Source: Bretschneidera sinensis (taxonomy: Eukaryota; Streptophyta; Magnoliopsida; Brassicales; Akaniaceae). Taken from it: a DNA stretch of 64,000 bases. The stretch covers positions 57,860,501-57,924,500 of the forward strand of contig CM043697.1 of the NCBI GenBank assembly GCA_023935145.1, read 5' to 3'. The notes beneath the pieces are model-generated. The model saw only the letters and a list, made by a program, of their open reading frames with translations. It was not told where the DNA came from and did not search any database. Below, in pieces: positions 31,875-42,313 of this stretch. Numbering within the stretch: the stretch's first letter is position 1; each line of letters begins with the position of its first letter. Both the position numbers and the translations under genes were made by a program.

Positions 31875-33073
31875 TGTTGATCCTCACCTACATTTTAATG
31901 ATGACAAAACACAACTCTTATTATACTAACAGTGCTATCTAAGTGTATTAAGCGATAAAAGCATACAGCTAGAAATCAAGGTGCAAGAACTCAACCTGAA
32001 TCAAACTCCAAGTCAAGACAAAAGCTCTAGTATAGGTTTAAGGTATTTAAACAAGTTGTAAATCTCACTTGCTCAGGTAAAAAGCTTGTCTTATGGCTCA
32101 TTTTGAAAAAGTATTTTAACAGAACTTTTCAATCAAATGTTTTTAAGTTAAAAATATTTCAAAACATGAAAACTGGGTTAATAAGCAACCCAGTCGTCTG
32201 GGTACTTATACCAGAAGACTAGTATATAGGACAGTATGTCCCCAGTCAACTAGGTGCTTCATACTAGTCGATTGGTATATTAGACAGACTGCCCCAGTTG
32301 AATGGTAAGAACCACCCAGTCCACTAGTACCTTCAATAGCCTTAAAAATATGATTTTAACTTAACCCAGTTGACTGGTACTAAGACCCAGTCGATTGGTA
32401 GTTCAAAAATTATGACCGTTGAAATGCGAGATTTCAGTACAAATTGCATTAAAACGTACCAGATTAGTACAAAGCGGCCATATTACATCAAGGCTATATA
32501 AACTCACTCTATTGAGCATTTTAAAACAAGAGATTACATATTCAATCAAGTTTTTACTCATTGATACACAAAATCTTTGAAATATTTAATGTTGAGTCAT
32601 TCTTCAAGCTTTACCTTGAAAGAGGGATATTATTCAGTTGTATAGACTTTCATTGTTGTCTCTCTACCATTTACTTTACAATATTTATTGTAAAGGGATT
32701 AGCTTCCGAAAGGAAGAGATTAGCTTTCGAGAGGAAGGAATTTTGCTTCCGAGAGGAACGGATTTGCTTTCAAGAGGAAGGGATTGATTGTAAGGTTTGT
32801 GCAACTTCTGTGAAGTTGCACAACTAAGTTTCTTAGTGGATTATTTCAATGAGGTTCCTTAAAAAGAGTGGATGTAGGGTCGGAACGAATCTGATATTGC
32901 CGAACTACTATAAACTGAGTTTTCATATTCTATTCCTTAAACTCTTTTGTTTACAACACATTATTTGTTTACATGCTTGTGGGTTTATCTGTTTTTTATA
33001 AACTTGTGTTTAATTAGCAAAAGTTTTTAAAAACCCAATTCACCCCCTTCTTGGATTGAAACCTCAATCTACA
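31875..33073 (+). mobile_element. 5' LTR of element A
   Basis: Starts TGTTGATCCTCACC and ends CTCAATCTACA. Eroded CCAGTCGACTGG-type palindromes lie at about 32189-32400, and TATATAAA lies at 32496-32503. The primer site follows two bases after the end. Confidence 0.9.
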
Positions 33074-33075
33074 AT

Positions 33076-33088
33076 TTGTATCAGAGCC
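33076..33088 (+). other. primer binding site of element A
   Basis: TTGTATCAGAGCC pairs with the 3' end of initiator Met-tRNA, with one mismatch relative to the B copy (TGGTATCAGAGCC). Confidence 0.8.
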
Positions 33089-33128
33089 TTGTTCTCAATT
33101 TTAGACTTAATATCCTTGAGTTGATCCG

Positions 33129-36100
33129 ATGGCAGCAAATAGCTATTCTGAAGGATACTCCTACATTAGGCCTCCTTTGTTCAATGACTCCAACTATAAC
33201 TATTGGAAAAACATGATGAAAATATTTGTCGAATGACAAGATTATAATCTATGGAGAGTCATTGAAGGAGGACCTAGAATTCCATCAAAGGAAATAACTA
33301 TTGGAGAAATCAATCATACAATGCCTAAACTCAAAACTGAGTACAATGATGAGGATTGTAGAATGATGTCTCTCAATAGTAGAGCCACATGTATTTTACA
33401 TTGTGTTTTAGATATATCTGAATACAATAAAATCTCTGCATGTGTTTCAGCTAAGGATGTATGGGATAAATTGCAAGTTACATATGAAGGAACTAGTGAG
33501 GTTAAAAAATCAAAAATCTATATGCTAGTGTCTGAATATGAATCTTTTAGAATGTTTCCTAACAAAACAATTTCTCAAATGCACTCAAGTTTCACAACTA
33601 TTGTTAATGGTTTGAAGCTTCTTGGTAGGAACATTGAGGTGTTTGAATTAACAAGAAAAATCTTAAGATCTTTGCCACCTACTTAGAAAGCAAAGAAGAC
33701 GGCCATCACGGAGGCTAAAGATCCCGAAAAACTTGATGCTAAGACACTTTTTGAATCATTATTGACATATGAGATGGAAGAAATGAATCCCTTTGTCAAT
33801 GATGATGAGAAGAAGAAAAAAGTTATTTCTCTCAAAGCCTCTACATGCAACAAAAAAGAGGAATCAAAAGAAGTGGAGAGCAGCGAAGAACATGGTGAGA
33901 TGGCTTTAATCACCAAACGATTTCATAGGTTCTTGAAGAAAAGCAAGAAACCTTACACAAAGGATCCCACTTCAAAAAGGGAACCACTTAGCACTATGGA
34001 TGCAAGAAGCCTGGTCATATTAAGGCCGATTGTATGGTACAGGAGCTTCAAGAAGAAAGCTATGATAGCAACCACTTGAAGTGATGAAAAAAAAGAAGAG
34101 TCATCGGATATGAGGAAATTGCCAACCTATGTCTTATGGCAATCGATGATGAAAATAAGGAATTATCTTCTCCCTCTTCAAAAAATAACATTGTTAGTAG
34201 TAGTGAAGAGTTGATAGAAGTCATAAATGAAACACATGAAAAATTGAAGAAATTCGATTCTAGGAACTTTACTCTTAAGAAAGAGGTGTCATCTCTCTCT
34301 AAAGAGATGATAAGTCTAAGAGAAGAAAAAGATAAACTATCTTCATTGCTTTATGATTCTTCTCAAGATTTCCTCAAAAATGAAAATAAAAACTTAAAGA
34401 ATAAGATATTAGAATTGAATGGTACAATATCTAGATAAGCTTGGAAAAGAAAAACTTGATGAAGTGCTTTCTTGCCAAAGATTAAGTGGAGGAAAATCAG
34501 GATTAGGATATTCTCCATTAGACAAGCAAAAATCAAAAGAGAGCTTATTCATGAAAGTATCATGTGTGAATGAAGCCTCTACTTCAAAGATCACTAGCAA
34601 GGTGAAAAACACACCCTCAATGAATGCTAGCAAGTTTAGAAATGCTAATTCTAATGCATATACAAGAATGAAACATCCTAGAAATACTCATACTTATATG
34701 TATGCTCCTTCAAGAAATGCGTATACATATCCTAGGAATAACCATCATATACATCTTAGAAATAATATGTATACTCAAGACTTGCACACTGCACATGTAT
34801 ATCCTAGGAATTATCATCATGGTTATCCTAGAAATAATATGCATGTGCATAATAATGCAAGTATGTTTCCTAGAAATCATCATCATACATTTTCTGGAAA
34901 TAACATGCGTATTCATATTCCTCACAATCGAAACATGTATCCTAGGAACTTATATCCTAAGCATTATAGGCATACACAACTGAATCATCCTAGAAATTTC
35001 AATAACTATCATCCTAGGATTGTGCATCATCAACATGTCTATAGAACACCATATGCTGTTAAAAAAATATGGATCCCAAAAAGAACCGTATTTTCATGGA
35101 CTAACCCCAAAGGACCCAAAAAATTTTGGGTATGCCATTATGTATCATTGTGTGATGTAGATATGTCTCCATAGCAAGGAAAAAGGTAACTGTTGGTACC
35201 TTGATAGTGGATGCTCAAAGCACATGACCGGTGATAAAAGTGTATTCAAAGAGCTAACTCTAAGAGATGGTGGACTTGTCACCATTGGAGATAACACAAA
35301 AATAAAGATCATCAGGCATGGAAAAGTTGGTAATGATTTCTCAACTATAGATAATGTATTGCTAGTACAAGGCCATAAGCCAAATTTACTAAGCATTAGT
35401 CAACTATGTGACAAAGGCAACAAAGTCATATTTGAAACCTCTCATTGTCTAGTTATAGACATCAAGAGTAACAAGATCAAGTTTGTTGGCCATAGACATG
35501 AAAATGTCTATATAGTTAATTTAAAATCATTGCATTCCGAAAATGAAAAATGTTTTCCAGCAATTAGTGAAAACCCATGGTTATGACATAGAAGGCTTGG
35601 TCATGTGAACACGAATTTGCTTTAAATCATTTCTAGAAAAGAATTAGTCATTGGACTTCCCAAAATCAATTTTGAAAAAGATAAAGTATGTGATGCTTGT
35701 CAAATGGAAAAACAAGCTAGGATTTCTTTTAAATTAAAGAATGTAGTCTCAACTACTAGACCATTGAAACTTTTGCATATGGATTTATTTGGTCCAATAA
35801 GTACCATTAGTCTAGGTGGTCATCAATATGCTCTTGTTATTGTTGATGACTATTCAAGATATACCTTTGTTATTTTTATTGCTTATAAGGATGTAGCTTA
35901 CAAAGGATTTGAAAACTTTTGCAAAAAGGTTCAAAATGAAAAAAGAATTTGTATTTCAAGCATTAGAAGTGATCATGGAAAAGAATTTGAAAACCAAAGT
36001 TTTTCAAAATTTTGTGAAGAAAATGGAATTAATCACAACTTTTCAGCTTCTAGAACTCCTCAACAAAATGGAGTTATTGAGAGGAAAAATAGAGCTCTAG

Positions 36101-38271
36101 AAGAATTTGCAAGAACAATACTTTGTGAAAATAGTTTACCAAAATACTTTTGGGCTGAAGCAGTAAACACTTCTTGCTATATCTTGAATAGAATTTTAAT
36201 TAGGTCTATGCTTGACAAAACTCTGTATGAATTATGGAAAGGTAGAAACCCTAATATCTCCTATTTTCGTATATTTTGTTATAAATGCTTCATCCTAAAT
36301 AACAATAAAACTAACTAGGGTAAATTTGACTCTAAGACCGATGAAGAGATATTTTTAGGATATTCAACATCTAGCAAGGCTTATAGAGTCTTCAACAAGA
36401 GAACTCTAGTGGTAGAAGAATCTGTACATGTAACTCTTGATGAGTCTAATCCAATTAGTAGTAAAGAAGTTTCTTTCAATGATGATGCAGATTTTATTCC
36501 AAGAACGGAAACACCTACTCTCATTGTTGAACCAAAGGAGAGTCCACCTCAAACAAATGAAGAGATGAAAACTCTCAAATTGGACCAACCATCTACAAGC
36601 AGACAAAAGTATAGTCTTCCCAAAGATTGGAGGTATGTAAATTATCACCTGATTGATCAAGTGATTGATGATCCTTCACAAGGGGTAAGAAGTCATTCCT
36701 TTATTAGAAATATTTGTAATTATGTAGCTTATTTATCTCAAATAGAACCTATGACATTTATTGAAGTTGAAAAGGATAATGATTGGAGAATTGCCATACA
36801 AGAAGAAATAAATCAATTTGAAAGAAACAATGTTTGGAATCTAGTTCCTAGACCTAAGAATCATACAATAATAGGAACTAAATGGCTATTTAGAAATAAG
36901 ATGAATGAAAATGGAATAGTAACTAGGAACAAGGCTAGACTAGTTGCTAAGGGATATAATCAAGAAGAAGGAATAGACTTTGATGAGACCTATGCTCCCG
37001 TAGCAAGATTAGAAGCTATTCGAATGTTATTAGCCTTTGCATGCTTTAATAAATTTAAGTTATTTCAAATGGATGTAGTGCCTTCTTAAATGGCTTTATA
37101 GAGGAAGAAGTTTATGTTGAGCAACCTCTTGGATTTGAAAATCCTAGTATTACAAATCATGTCTACAAGCTCTCTAAGGGTCTATATGGGTTAAAGCAAG
37201 CTCCAAGAGCATGGTATGAAAGACTAAGTAAATTTTTTATTAAAAATAATTTTATAAGAGGTAAAGTAGACACGACCCTCTTCACAAAAACTCACATAAA
37301 TGACACTCTATTAGTCCAAATATATGTTGATGATATTATATTTGGTGCTACTAATGAATCTATGTGTCAAGAGTTTGCCAAGTACATGTAAGGTGAATTT
37401 GAAATGAGCATGATGGGAGAACTTACCCACTTCCTTGGACTTCAAATCAAACAATTGAAAGGAGATATCTTCATCAATCAATCAAAATACACAAAGGACC
37501 TACTAAAGAGGTTCGGGATGGAAAGCTCAAAGCCACTTGGTACACCTATGAGCACATCTACAAAACTTGATCTTGATGAAGGAGGTAAGTGTGTAGATAC
37601 TAAATACTATAGAAGCATGATAGGAGCTTTACTTTATTTGACTGCAAGTAGACTTGATATTATGTTCAGTGTATACATGTTTGCTAGATTTCAGGCTAAT
37701 CATAAGGAATCACATGTAGTTGCAGTAAAAAAGATCCTTAGTATCTACAAGGAACTCAAACCCTAGGATTATGGTACTCTAGATATTCATCTTTTGAGCT
37801 TGTAGGATATTCAGATGCTGATTTTACTGGATGTAGGTTAGATAGAAAAAGCACAAGTGGAACATGCTAATTCTTAGGTGAAATGTTAACCTCTTGGTTT
37901 TCTAAGAAATAAAACTCTGTTGCATTGCCGAGGCAGAATATGTAGCAGCTGGAAGTTGTTGTGCCAAAGTATTATGGATGAAACAACAACTAGAAGACTA
38001 TAGTATGAACTTTAAAAGTATCCTAATACATTGTGATAATTCTAGTGCTATCAACCTAACCAAGAACCCTATTCAGCACTCTAGAACTAAACACATAGAA
38101 ATTAGACATAATTTCTTAAGAGACCATGCTAAAAAATGTGATATAAGACTAAAATTCATATCTTCAGAAGATCAAATAACTGACATTCTTACAAAACCTT
38201 TAAGTGAAGCAAGTTTTTGCAAAATAAAACTGTCAATGGGATTGTTAGATTATGATAAACTGTATGTTTGA
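33129..38271 (+). pseudogene. gag-pol of element A (broken)
   Basis: Starts MAANSYSEGYSY at 33129. The first stop (TGA, where B has glycine in FVEGQDYN) is at 33234, and a TAG lies at about 33683. The zinc knuckle is frameshifted at about 33990. The protease motif ([11 protein letters not shown]), integrase ([10 protein letters not shown]), reverse transcriptase ([11 protein letters not shown]) and RNase H ([16 protein letters not shown]) all remain recognisable through to LDYDKLYV at 38271. Stops at about 35586, 36317, 37087, 37390 and 37766 and others prevent expression. It is the same family as B. A TAG at about 35157 aligns with the gag-pol TAG of B. Confidence 0.9.
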
Positions 38272-38410
38272 TTGTTTTATCATTCATCATTTTGCATATT
38301 TGACATCTAGTGAAAGAGTATTAAACCTTATTTAATTACTCCCTCACTCAAGATGGCATAGATAAACAAATTTCATGCTAAGACTCAAGACTAAAAATTT
38401 TCTTAAGGGT

Positions 38411-38534
38411 CCAGTCGACTGGTAAGTCTCTGCCCATTCTTCCAGTTGACTGGTAAGGCTATACCAGTCTTCTGGTAATCAAAAAACTTGTTGGAGCTAT
38501 TTTTTGAAAATCTATTAACTACTCAGTCGATTGG
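38411..38534. repeat. eroded palindrome array, left part (element A)
   Basis: CCAGTCGACTGG-like sites start at 38411, 38442, 38464 and 38523. They continue after insert B at 48804. They form the left half of the array in front of A's extra ORF. Confidence 0.75.
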
Positions 38535-39121
38535 TATGAACTATCCTGTAGCTCGAGGTTTCAACCCAAGAGGGGGGGTGAATTGGGTTTTTAAAAACTT
38601 TTGCGGAATTTATACAAGTTTATAAAAACTGATAAGCAACAAATAATTGATACAAGTATAAAGCTGTAAATAAAGAGTTTAAGGAAAGAGGATGCAAACA
38701 CAGTTATAGTGGTTCGGCAATATCGGATTCGTTCCGACCCTACGTCCACTCTCTTCAAGGAACTCCTTGAAGTAATCCACTAAGAAAACTTAGTCGCACA
38801 ACTTAGCCGGGTGTTGCACAAACCGTACACAAGCAATTTACAGGAATTGCTTAAACCGAAAAAATCCCCTTCCTTTCGGAAGTTTCCCCTTCCTCTCGGA
38901 AGTAATCCCTTTACAAAGATGGTGTAAAGTAAAAGATAGAGAGACAACAAATGAAAGCTTATTACAATAGAAATGTCTCTCTTTCAAAGTAAAGCTTGAA
39001 GAAATGGCTCAATAAGATTATTTCAAAGCTTTTTGTGTTTCAAGAGTATAAAAACTTGATTATATGAGATCAACTCTTTTTGAATATGTGCTGCTTGTTA
39101 TTGAATGCTTTGCTGAGTGGG

Positions 39122-39129
39122 TTTATATA
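39122..39129 (-). promoter_or_regulatory. TATA box of element B LTR
   Basis: GCTATATAAACCC on the minus strand, about 95 bp downstream of the palindrome array. The same box is present in the other LTR (48122-48129) and in A's LTRs (32496-32503, 51735-51742). Confidence 0.75.
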
Positions 39130-39224
39130 GCAATCAATTAATATGGCCGTTTTGGACTTTAATTTGAAAAAGATTTACTTTAAAACGTTCAGATTTGGAG
39201 TCCAACGGTCATATTTTTGAACTA

Positions 39225-39489
39225 CCAGTCGACTGGGTCGAGATACCAGTCGACTGGGTTCACTTGAAAAATATACGTTTTCAGACCTTCTGGGTATCCA
39301 GTCGACTGGTATATATCATCCAGTCGACTGGGGACTTTCTGTCCATTTTGCCAGTCGACTGGGTTGATTCATCCAGTCGACTGGGAAATTACTGGTCAAA
39401 GTACCAGTCGACTGGGTTAATTCATCCAGTCGACTGGGTACCTTCTGACCCATATACCAGTCGACTGGTATATGTACCCAGTCGACTGG
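39225..39489. repeat. ten CCAGTCGACTGG palindromes, helically phased (3' LTR of B)
   Basis: Perfect 12-bp palindromes start at 39225, 39246, 39298, 39320, 39351, 39373, 39404, 39426, 39457 and 39478. Spacings are 21, 52, 22, 31, 22, 31, 22, 31 and 21 bp. The spacers between them differ while the palindromes do not. The identical array is at 48225-48489 in the other LTR. Confidence 0.97.
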
Positions 39490-39800
39490 GTTGTCTTCCA
39501 ACCCAGTTTTTTTCTTCTGTTTTTCATTTAAAAACATTTTAAAATTAATGGTTTTAGAAAAACCATTTGTGTTTGAGCCATTAAACAAGCTAATACAATG
39601 TATGAGTGAGACTTACATTGGTTCTAAACCTTAAGACCTATACTAGATCTTCAGTCTTCACTTGATACTTGATTTGGTTCGAGTTTTTGCATTTTGTTCC
39701 TTGGTTGAATGTGTTTGATCCTTAATACAACTTAGTTTAAACATGTTAGTTAAATAACAGTTGTGTTTTGCCATCATTAAAATACGGGCGAGGGTCAACA

Positions 39801-39815
39801 ATCTCCCCCTTTTTG
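39801..39815 (-). other. polypurine tract of element B
   Basis: AAAAAGGGGGAGAT on the minus strand abuts the TG of the 3' LTR. Confidence 0.85.
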
Positions 39816-40357
39816 ATGATGACAAAACTAATAATGTAAAAACAGTTTTAAAAACTAAGTGTTAAGATTTTACAAAAATTTGGACAGAGTCTCCTCTGTT
39901 TTTCGAGAAAAACCACCCTGTAAACAAGCAAACACAGTTTATATTTCTTTCAACCAATCCAGAATTAAACTCAACCAATCAATAAACATTTTTACATAGA
40001 TATGGAGCAATGCTCCCCCTAAATCTATGCATTGGTTGCGTTTTTACTTAGATTTTCTCGTTACTTAGATTTTCTCGTTTTTCTCATTTTTCTCCCCCGT
40101 TTTGACAACAGCAACCAAAGGGGGCAGAACAATTAACAAATAAGCTATGAGACAAACAGATATTTAAAAACAGTTCTAACATATCACAAATAGCTTAAAT
40201 AAATGCAAGAAATATGGCTTATAGTATTACATCATCATAGAAAAAGTCAATACAAGTAGAGTCTTATAGAGCCATAACTAAGAAAAACAAACATGAGATG
40301 TCCGTGCTAAGTGACAAATACTGGAAAAGTGCTAAGAACTGATTAAATGAATGAGAC

Positions 40358-41614
40358 TCATGGTGCGGGAGAGTCCGAGCTGTCACGAAGAAGTTCCCTA
40401 ATCTCAGCTAGGGAACCCTCGGTGTGCTCTCGATGTAACTCGAAGTCATCCCGTAGGTGGTCTATGGAGGAGCTCAGCCTCTGATAATCGGACTGCATGG
40501 ACTGAAAACCAGACTCCATCGTCATCTGAAGACTCGCGATAGCTCGTAGGATGTCACCATATCCAGTCTGACCAGTACTCGAGTTACCAATGGGAGGTGC
40601 TCGGGTATCTGTCTCCATCTCAGCAGCCGTATCAGCATCCTCACCACTGTCACTCGCATCCTCTCGAATCCTTAGGCGCTTTCCAGCCTTAGGATAGAGA
40701 AACCCTTCACGAACAGTACATCCCATCTTCTTTAGAGATGAGATGTTGATGATATCCGTCAATCCGATATCCTGAGCCTCGGAGGCAGGCAAAGGTACCC
40801 GGAAGTGCTGGAGGATGAGTGTAATGAGCATCCCATAAGGAAGACACCCGGAGTCGTTTGCTTCACCGTTTATCATGTTGGCGAGCAGCAGAGGATATAT
40901 ATTGAAGTGGTGCCCAGATTTTAGGCACCAAATCAATACCGTATCTATTTTAGATAGATACCCTCGACTCCCGAGTCTCGGGTGGATGGTCCAACTGACA
41001 ATCAATTGAAACATTTTTGAGTCGAGGGGCAAGTCACTACATGTGTGAAATGTAGTGGGTCTGTACACATAGTTAGGGTCGCCCCTGACTATCCGACAGG
41101 CCTCCTCAACTTCAAAGTTGTCTGGCCATCCATCCAGACTCCATTGAACCCCCCTTATAGGGATTCTCAGAATGCTCATCAAGAGGTCAGTGTTGACCTC
41201 AAACTCCACACCGCTAACTCTGGTTCTGAATCTCAGAGCCAGAGGACTGGGTTTCACCAAGTTCGCATAGAACTGGTGAATCAGTCGCGGGTAATATTTT
41301 TCATGAATACTGACCAGTGGGGTCAGATTTATTGCCTCAAAGGCTGGTAGAATATCGAAATTACCATGACGAATGGAGTCGAAATCAACGACTCTACCCG
41401 TCATGATTTTCTTGTGACGGATTATAGAGTTATACCTCTTATGAGCAGCTGGGCTGAAAAACAGAGCCTGCTCCAACTCTGTTCTGGACTCCTTGCTGGA
41501 TGACCCTGCTACTCCCTTCCCTTTTGATTCCGAAGCCGAAGGTTTTGAAGACCTAGGCTTTTTGGGCGCATTAGGTCCACTTGTTGTGAGTTTTATACGG
41601 ATTTTGTCACTCAT
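40358..41614 (-). CDS. extra ORF downstream of pol in element B, 418 aa (putative plant transposon protein)
   Basis: One open frame on the same strand as gag-pol, with start MSDKIRIKLTTSGPNAPKK. Residues 1-50 are basic and Ser/Lys-rich. Residues 55-310 look globular (RHGNFDILPAFEAINLTPLV, then HQFYANLVKPSPLALRFRTR, then GVEFEVNTDLLMSILRIP, WSLDGW, VLIWCLKSGHHFNIY). This resembles the plant-only family annotated 'putative plant transposon protein' (PF20167), of unknown function. Residues 315-350 are acidic and 355-405 form a coiled coil (LRDDFELHREHTEGSLAEI). There is no signal peptide or membrane segment, so it is not a typical envelope. It has its own TATA box and palindrome array upstream. 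Element A carries a broken copy. The Pfam name is from pattern memory. Confidence 0.8.
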   Translation of the reverse strand: MSDKIRIKLTTSGPNAPKKPRSSKPSASESKGKGVAGSSSKESRTELEQALFFSPAAHKRYNSIIRHKKIMTGRVVDFDSIRHGNFDILPAFEAINLTPLVSIHEKYYPRLIHQFYANLVKPSPLALRFRTRVSGVEFEVNTDLLMSILRIPIRGVQWSLDGWPDNFEVEEACRIVRGDPNYVYRPTTFHTCSDLPLDSKMFQLIVSWTIHPRLGSRGYLSKIDTVLIWCLKSGHHFNIYPLLLANMINGEANDSGCLPYGMLITLILQHFRVPLPASEAQDIGLTDIINISSLKKMGCTVREGFLYPKAGKRLRIREDASDSGEDADTAAEMETDTRAPPIGNSSTGQTGYGDILRAIASLQMTMESGFQSMQSDYQRLSSSIDHLRDDFELHREHTEGSLAEIRELLRDSSDSPAP

Positions 41615-41824
41615 TTTCGAGAAATTTGAAGTTTTTGGAAAAAGGAAATTTGGTAAAAATGAGAGATTGTAACCGTAGAAAGTTAAAAATCTCTTTAGGA
41701 ATGAGTAGATCGGTGTGTTTAGAAGGGATTTGGATGATTTTTAGATCAAAAAGATGAATTTTTCTAGAGAGAGAAAGCTTGGGCTCTTTGAAAATGGCGT
41801 AAAGAGGGCGAAAATGAACAGTCC

Positions 41825-41832
41825 CTTTTATA
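41825..41832 (-). promoter_or_regulatory. TATA box of the extra-ORF promoter
   Basis: CGCGATTCTATAAAAGGGAC on the minus strand lies about 210 bp upstream of the ORF start and 12 bp downstream of the palindrome array. The corresponding site in A (TCGCGATTCTATGTATAG, about 48932-48950 on +) has decayed. Confidence 0.65.
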
Positions 41833-41843
41833 GAATCGCGATA

Positions 41844-42173
41844 CCAGTCGACTGGGTAAACTTACCAGTCGACTGGGCCCTTTTGTAAAGATGAACAGTT
41901 TCTCTTACCAGTCGACTGGGTAAACGTACCAGTCGACTGGATCAACTGACAGTGAGATACCAGTCTACTGGGCTATCGTTACCAGTCGACTGGGGGTTCA
42001 AAAAAAATTTGGCTCCAAGTATGATTTGATTTTATAGACGACTGGAGAAGACTTACCAGTCGTCTGGAGTTTTTGGCAGAGAGTTACCAGTCGACTGGGT
42101 CAAAATTACCAGTCGACTGGAAAAACAGGCAGAGACTTACCAGTCGACTGGAGAACATTTACCAGTCGACTGG
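41844..42173. repeat. CCAGTCGACTGG palindrome array in front of the extra ORF
   Basis: Sites start at 41844, 41865, 41908, 41929, 41960 (one mismatch), 41982, 42034 (half site), 42056 (one mismatch), 42087, 42109, 42140 and 42162. Spacings are 21, 43, 21, 31, 22, 52, 22, 31, 22, 31 and 22 bp. This is the same motif and spacing rule as in the LTR, between the pol stop codon (42314) and the TATA box. Confidence 0.95.
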
Positions 42174-42313
42174 ATCCTGAGTAAAATTTCCAGTCCTGAA
42201 TTTTTAGCACGATTTTGTTTATTTATGACATTTTTGAGTGAAGGGAATAATTAAACATGGATTAATACTCTATCACTCAATGTCAAACATGCAAATGATG
42301 AAATGAGATGCAA

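Larger units (their letters stand above)
38547..39800 (-). mobile_element. 3' LTR of element B
   Basis: In minus-strand sense it starts TGTTGACCCTCGCCC and ends GAGCTACA. It holds ten perfect CCAGTCGACTGG palindromes (39225-39489), then TATATAAA on the minus strand at 39122-39129. Confidence 0.95.

Noticed and set aside
39195..39588. Open frames rich in PVDW and STG repeats in the copia LTRs (also 48195-48588)
   Set aside because: They are translations of the CCAGTCGACTGG palindromes in the promoter region, identical in both LTRs, with no protein similarity.
40358..41614. Envelope-like protein call for the extra Sirevirus ORF
   Set aside because: No signal peptide, membrane anchor or cleavage site is visible. 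The coiled coil alone is not evidence for an envelope.
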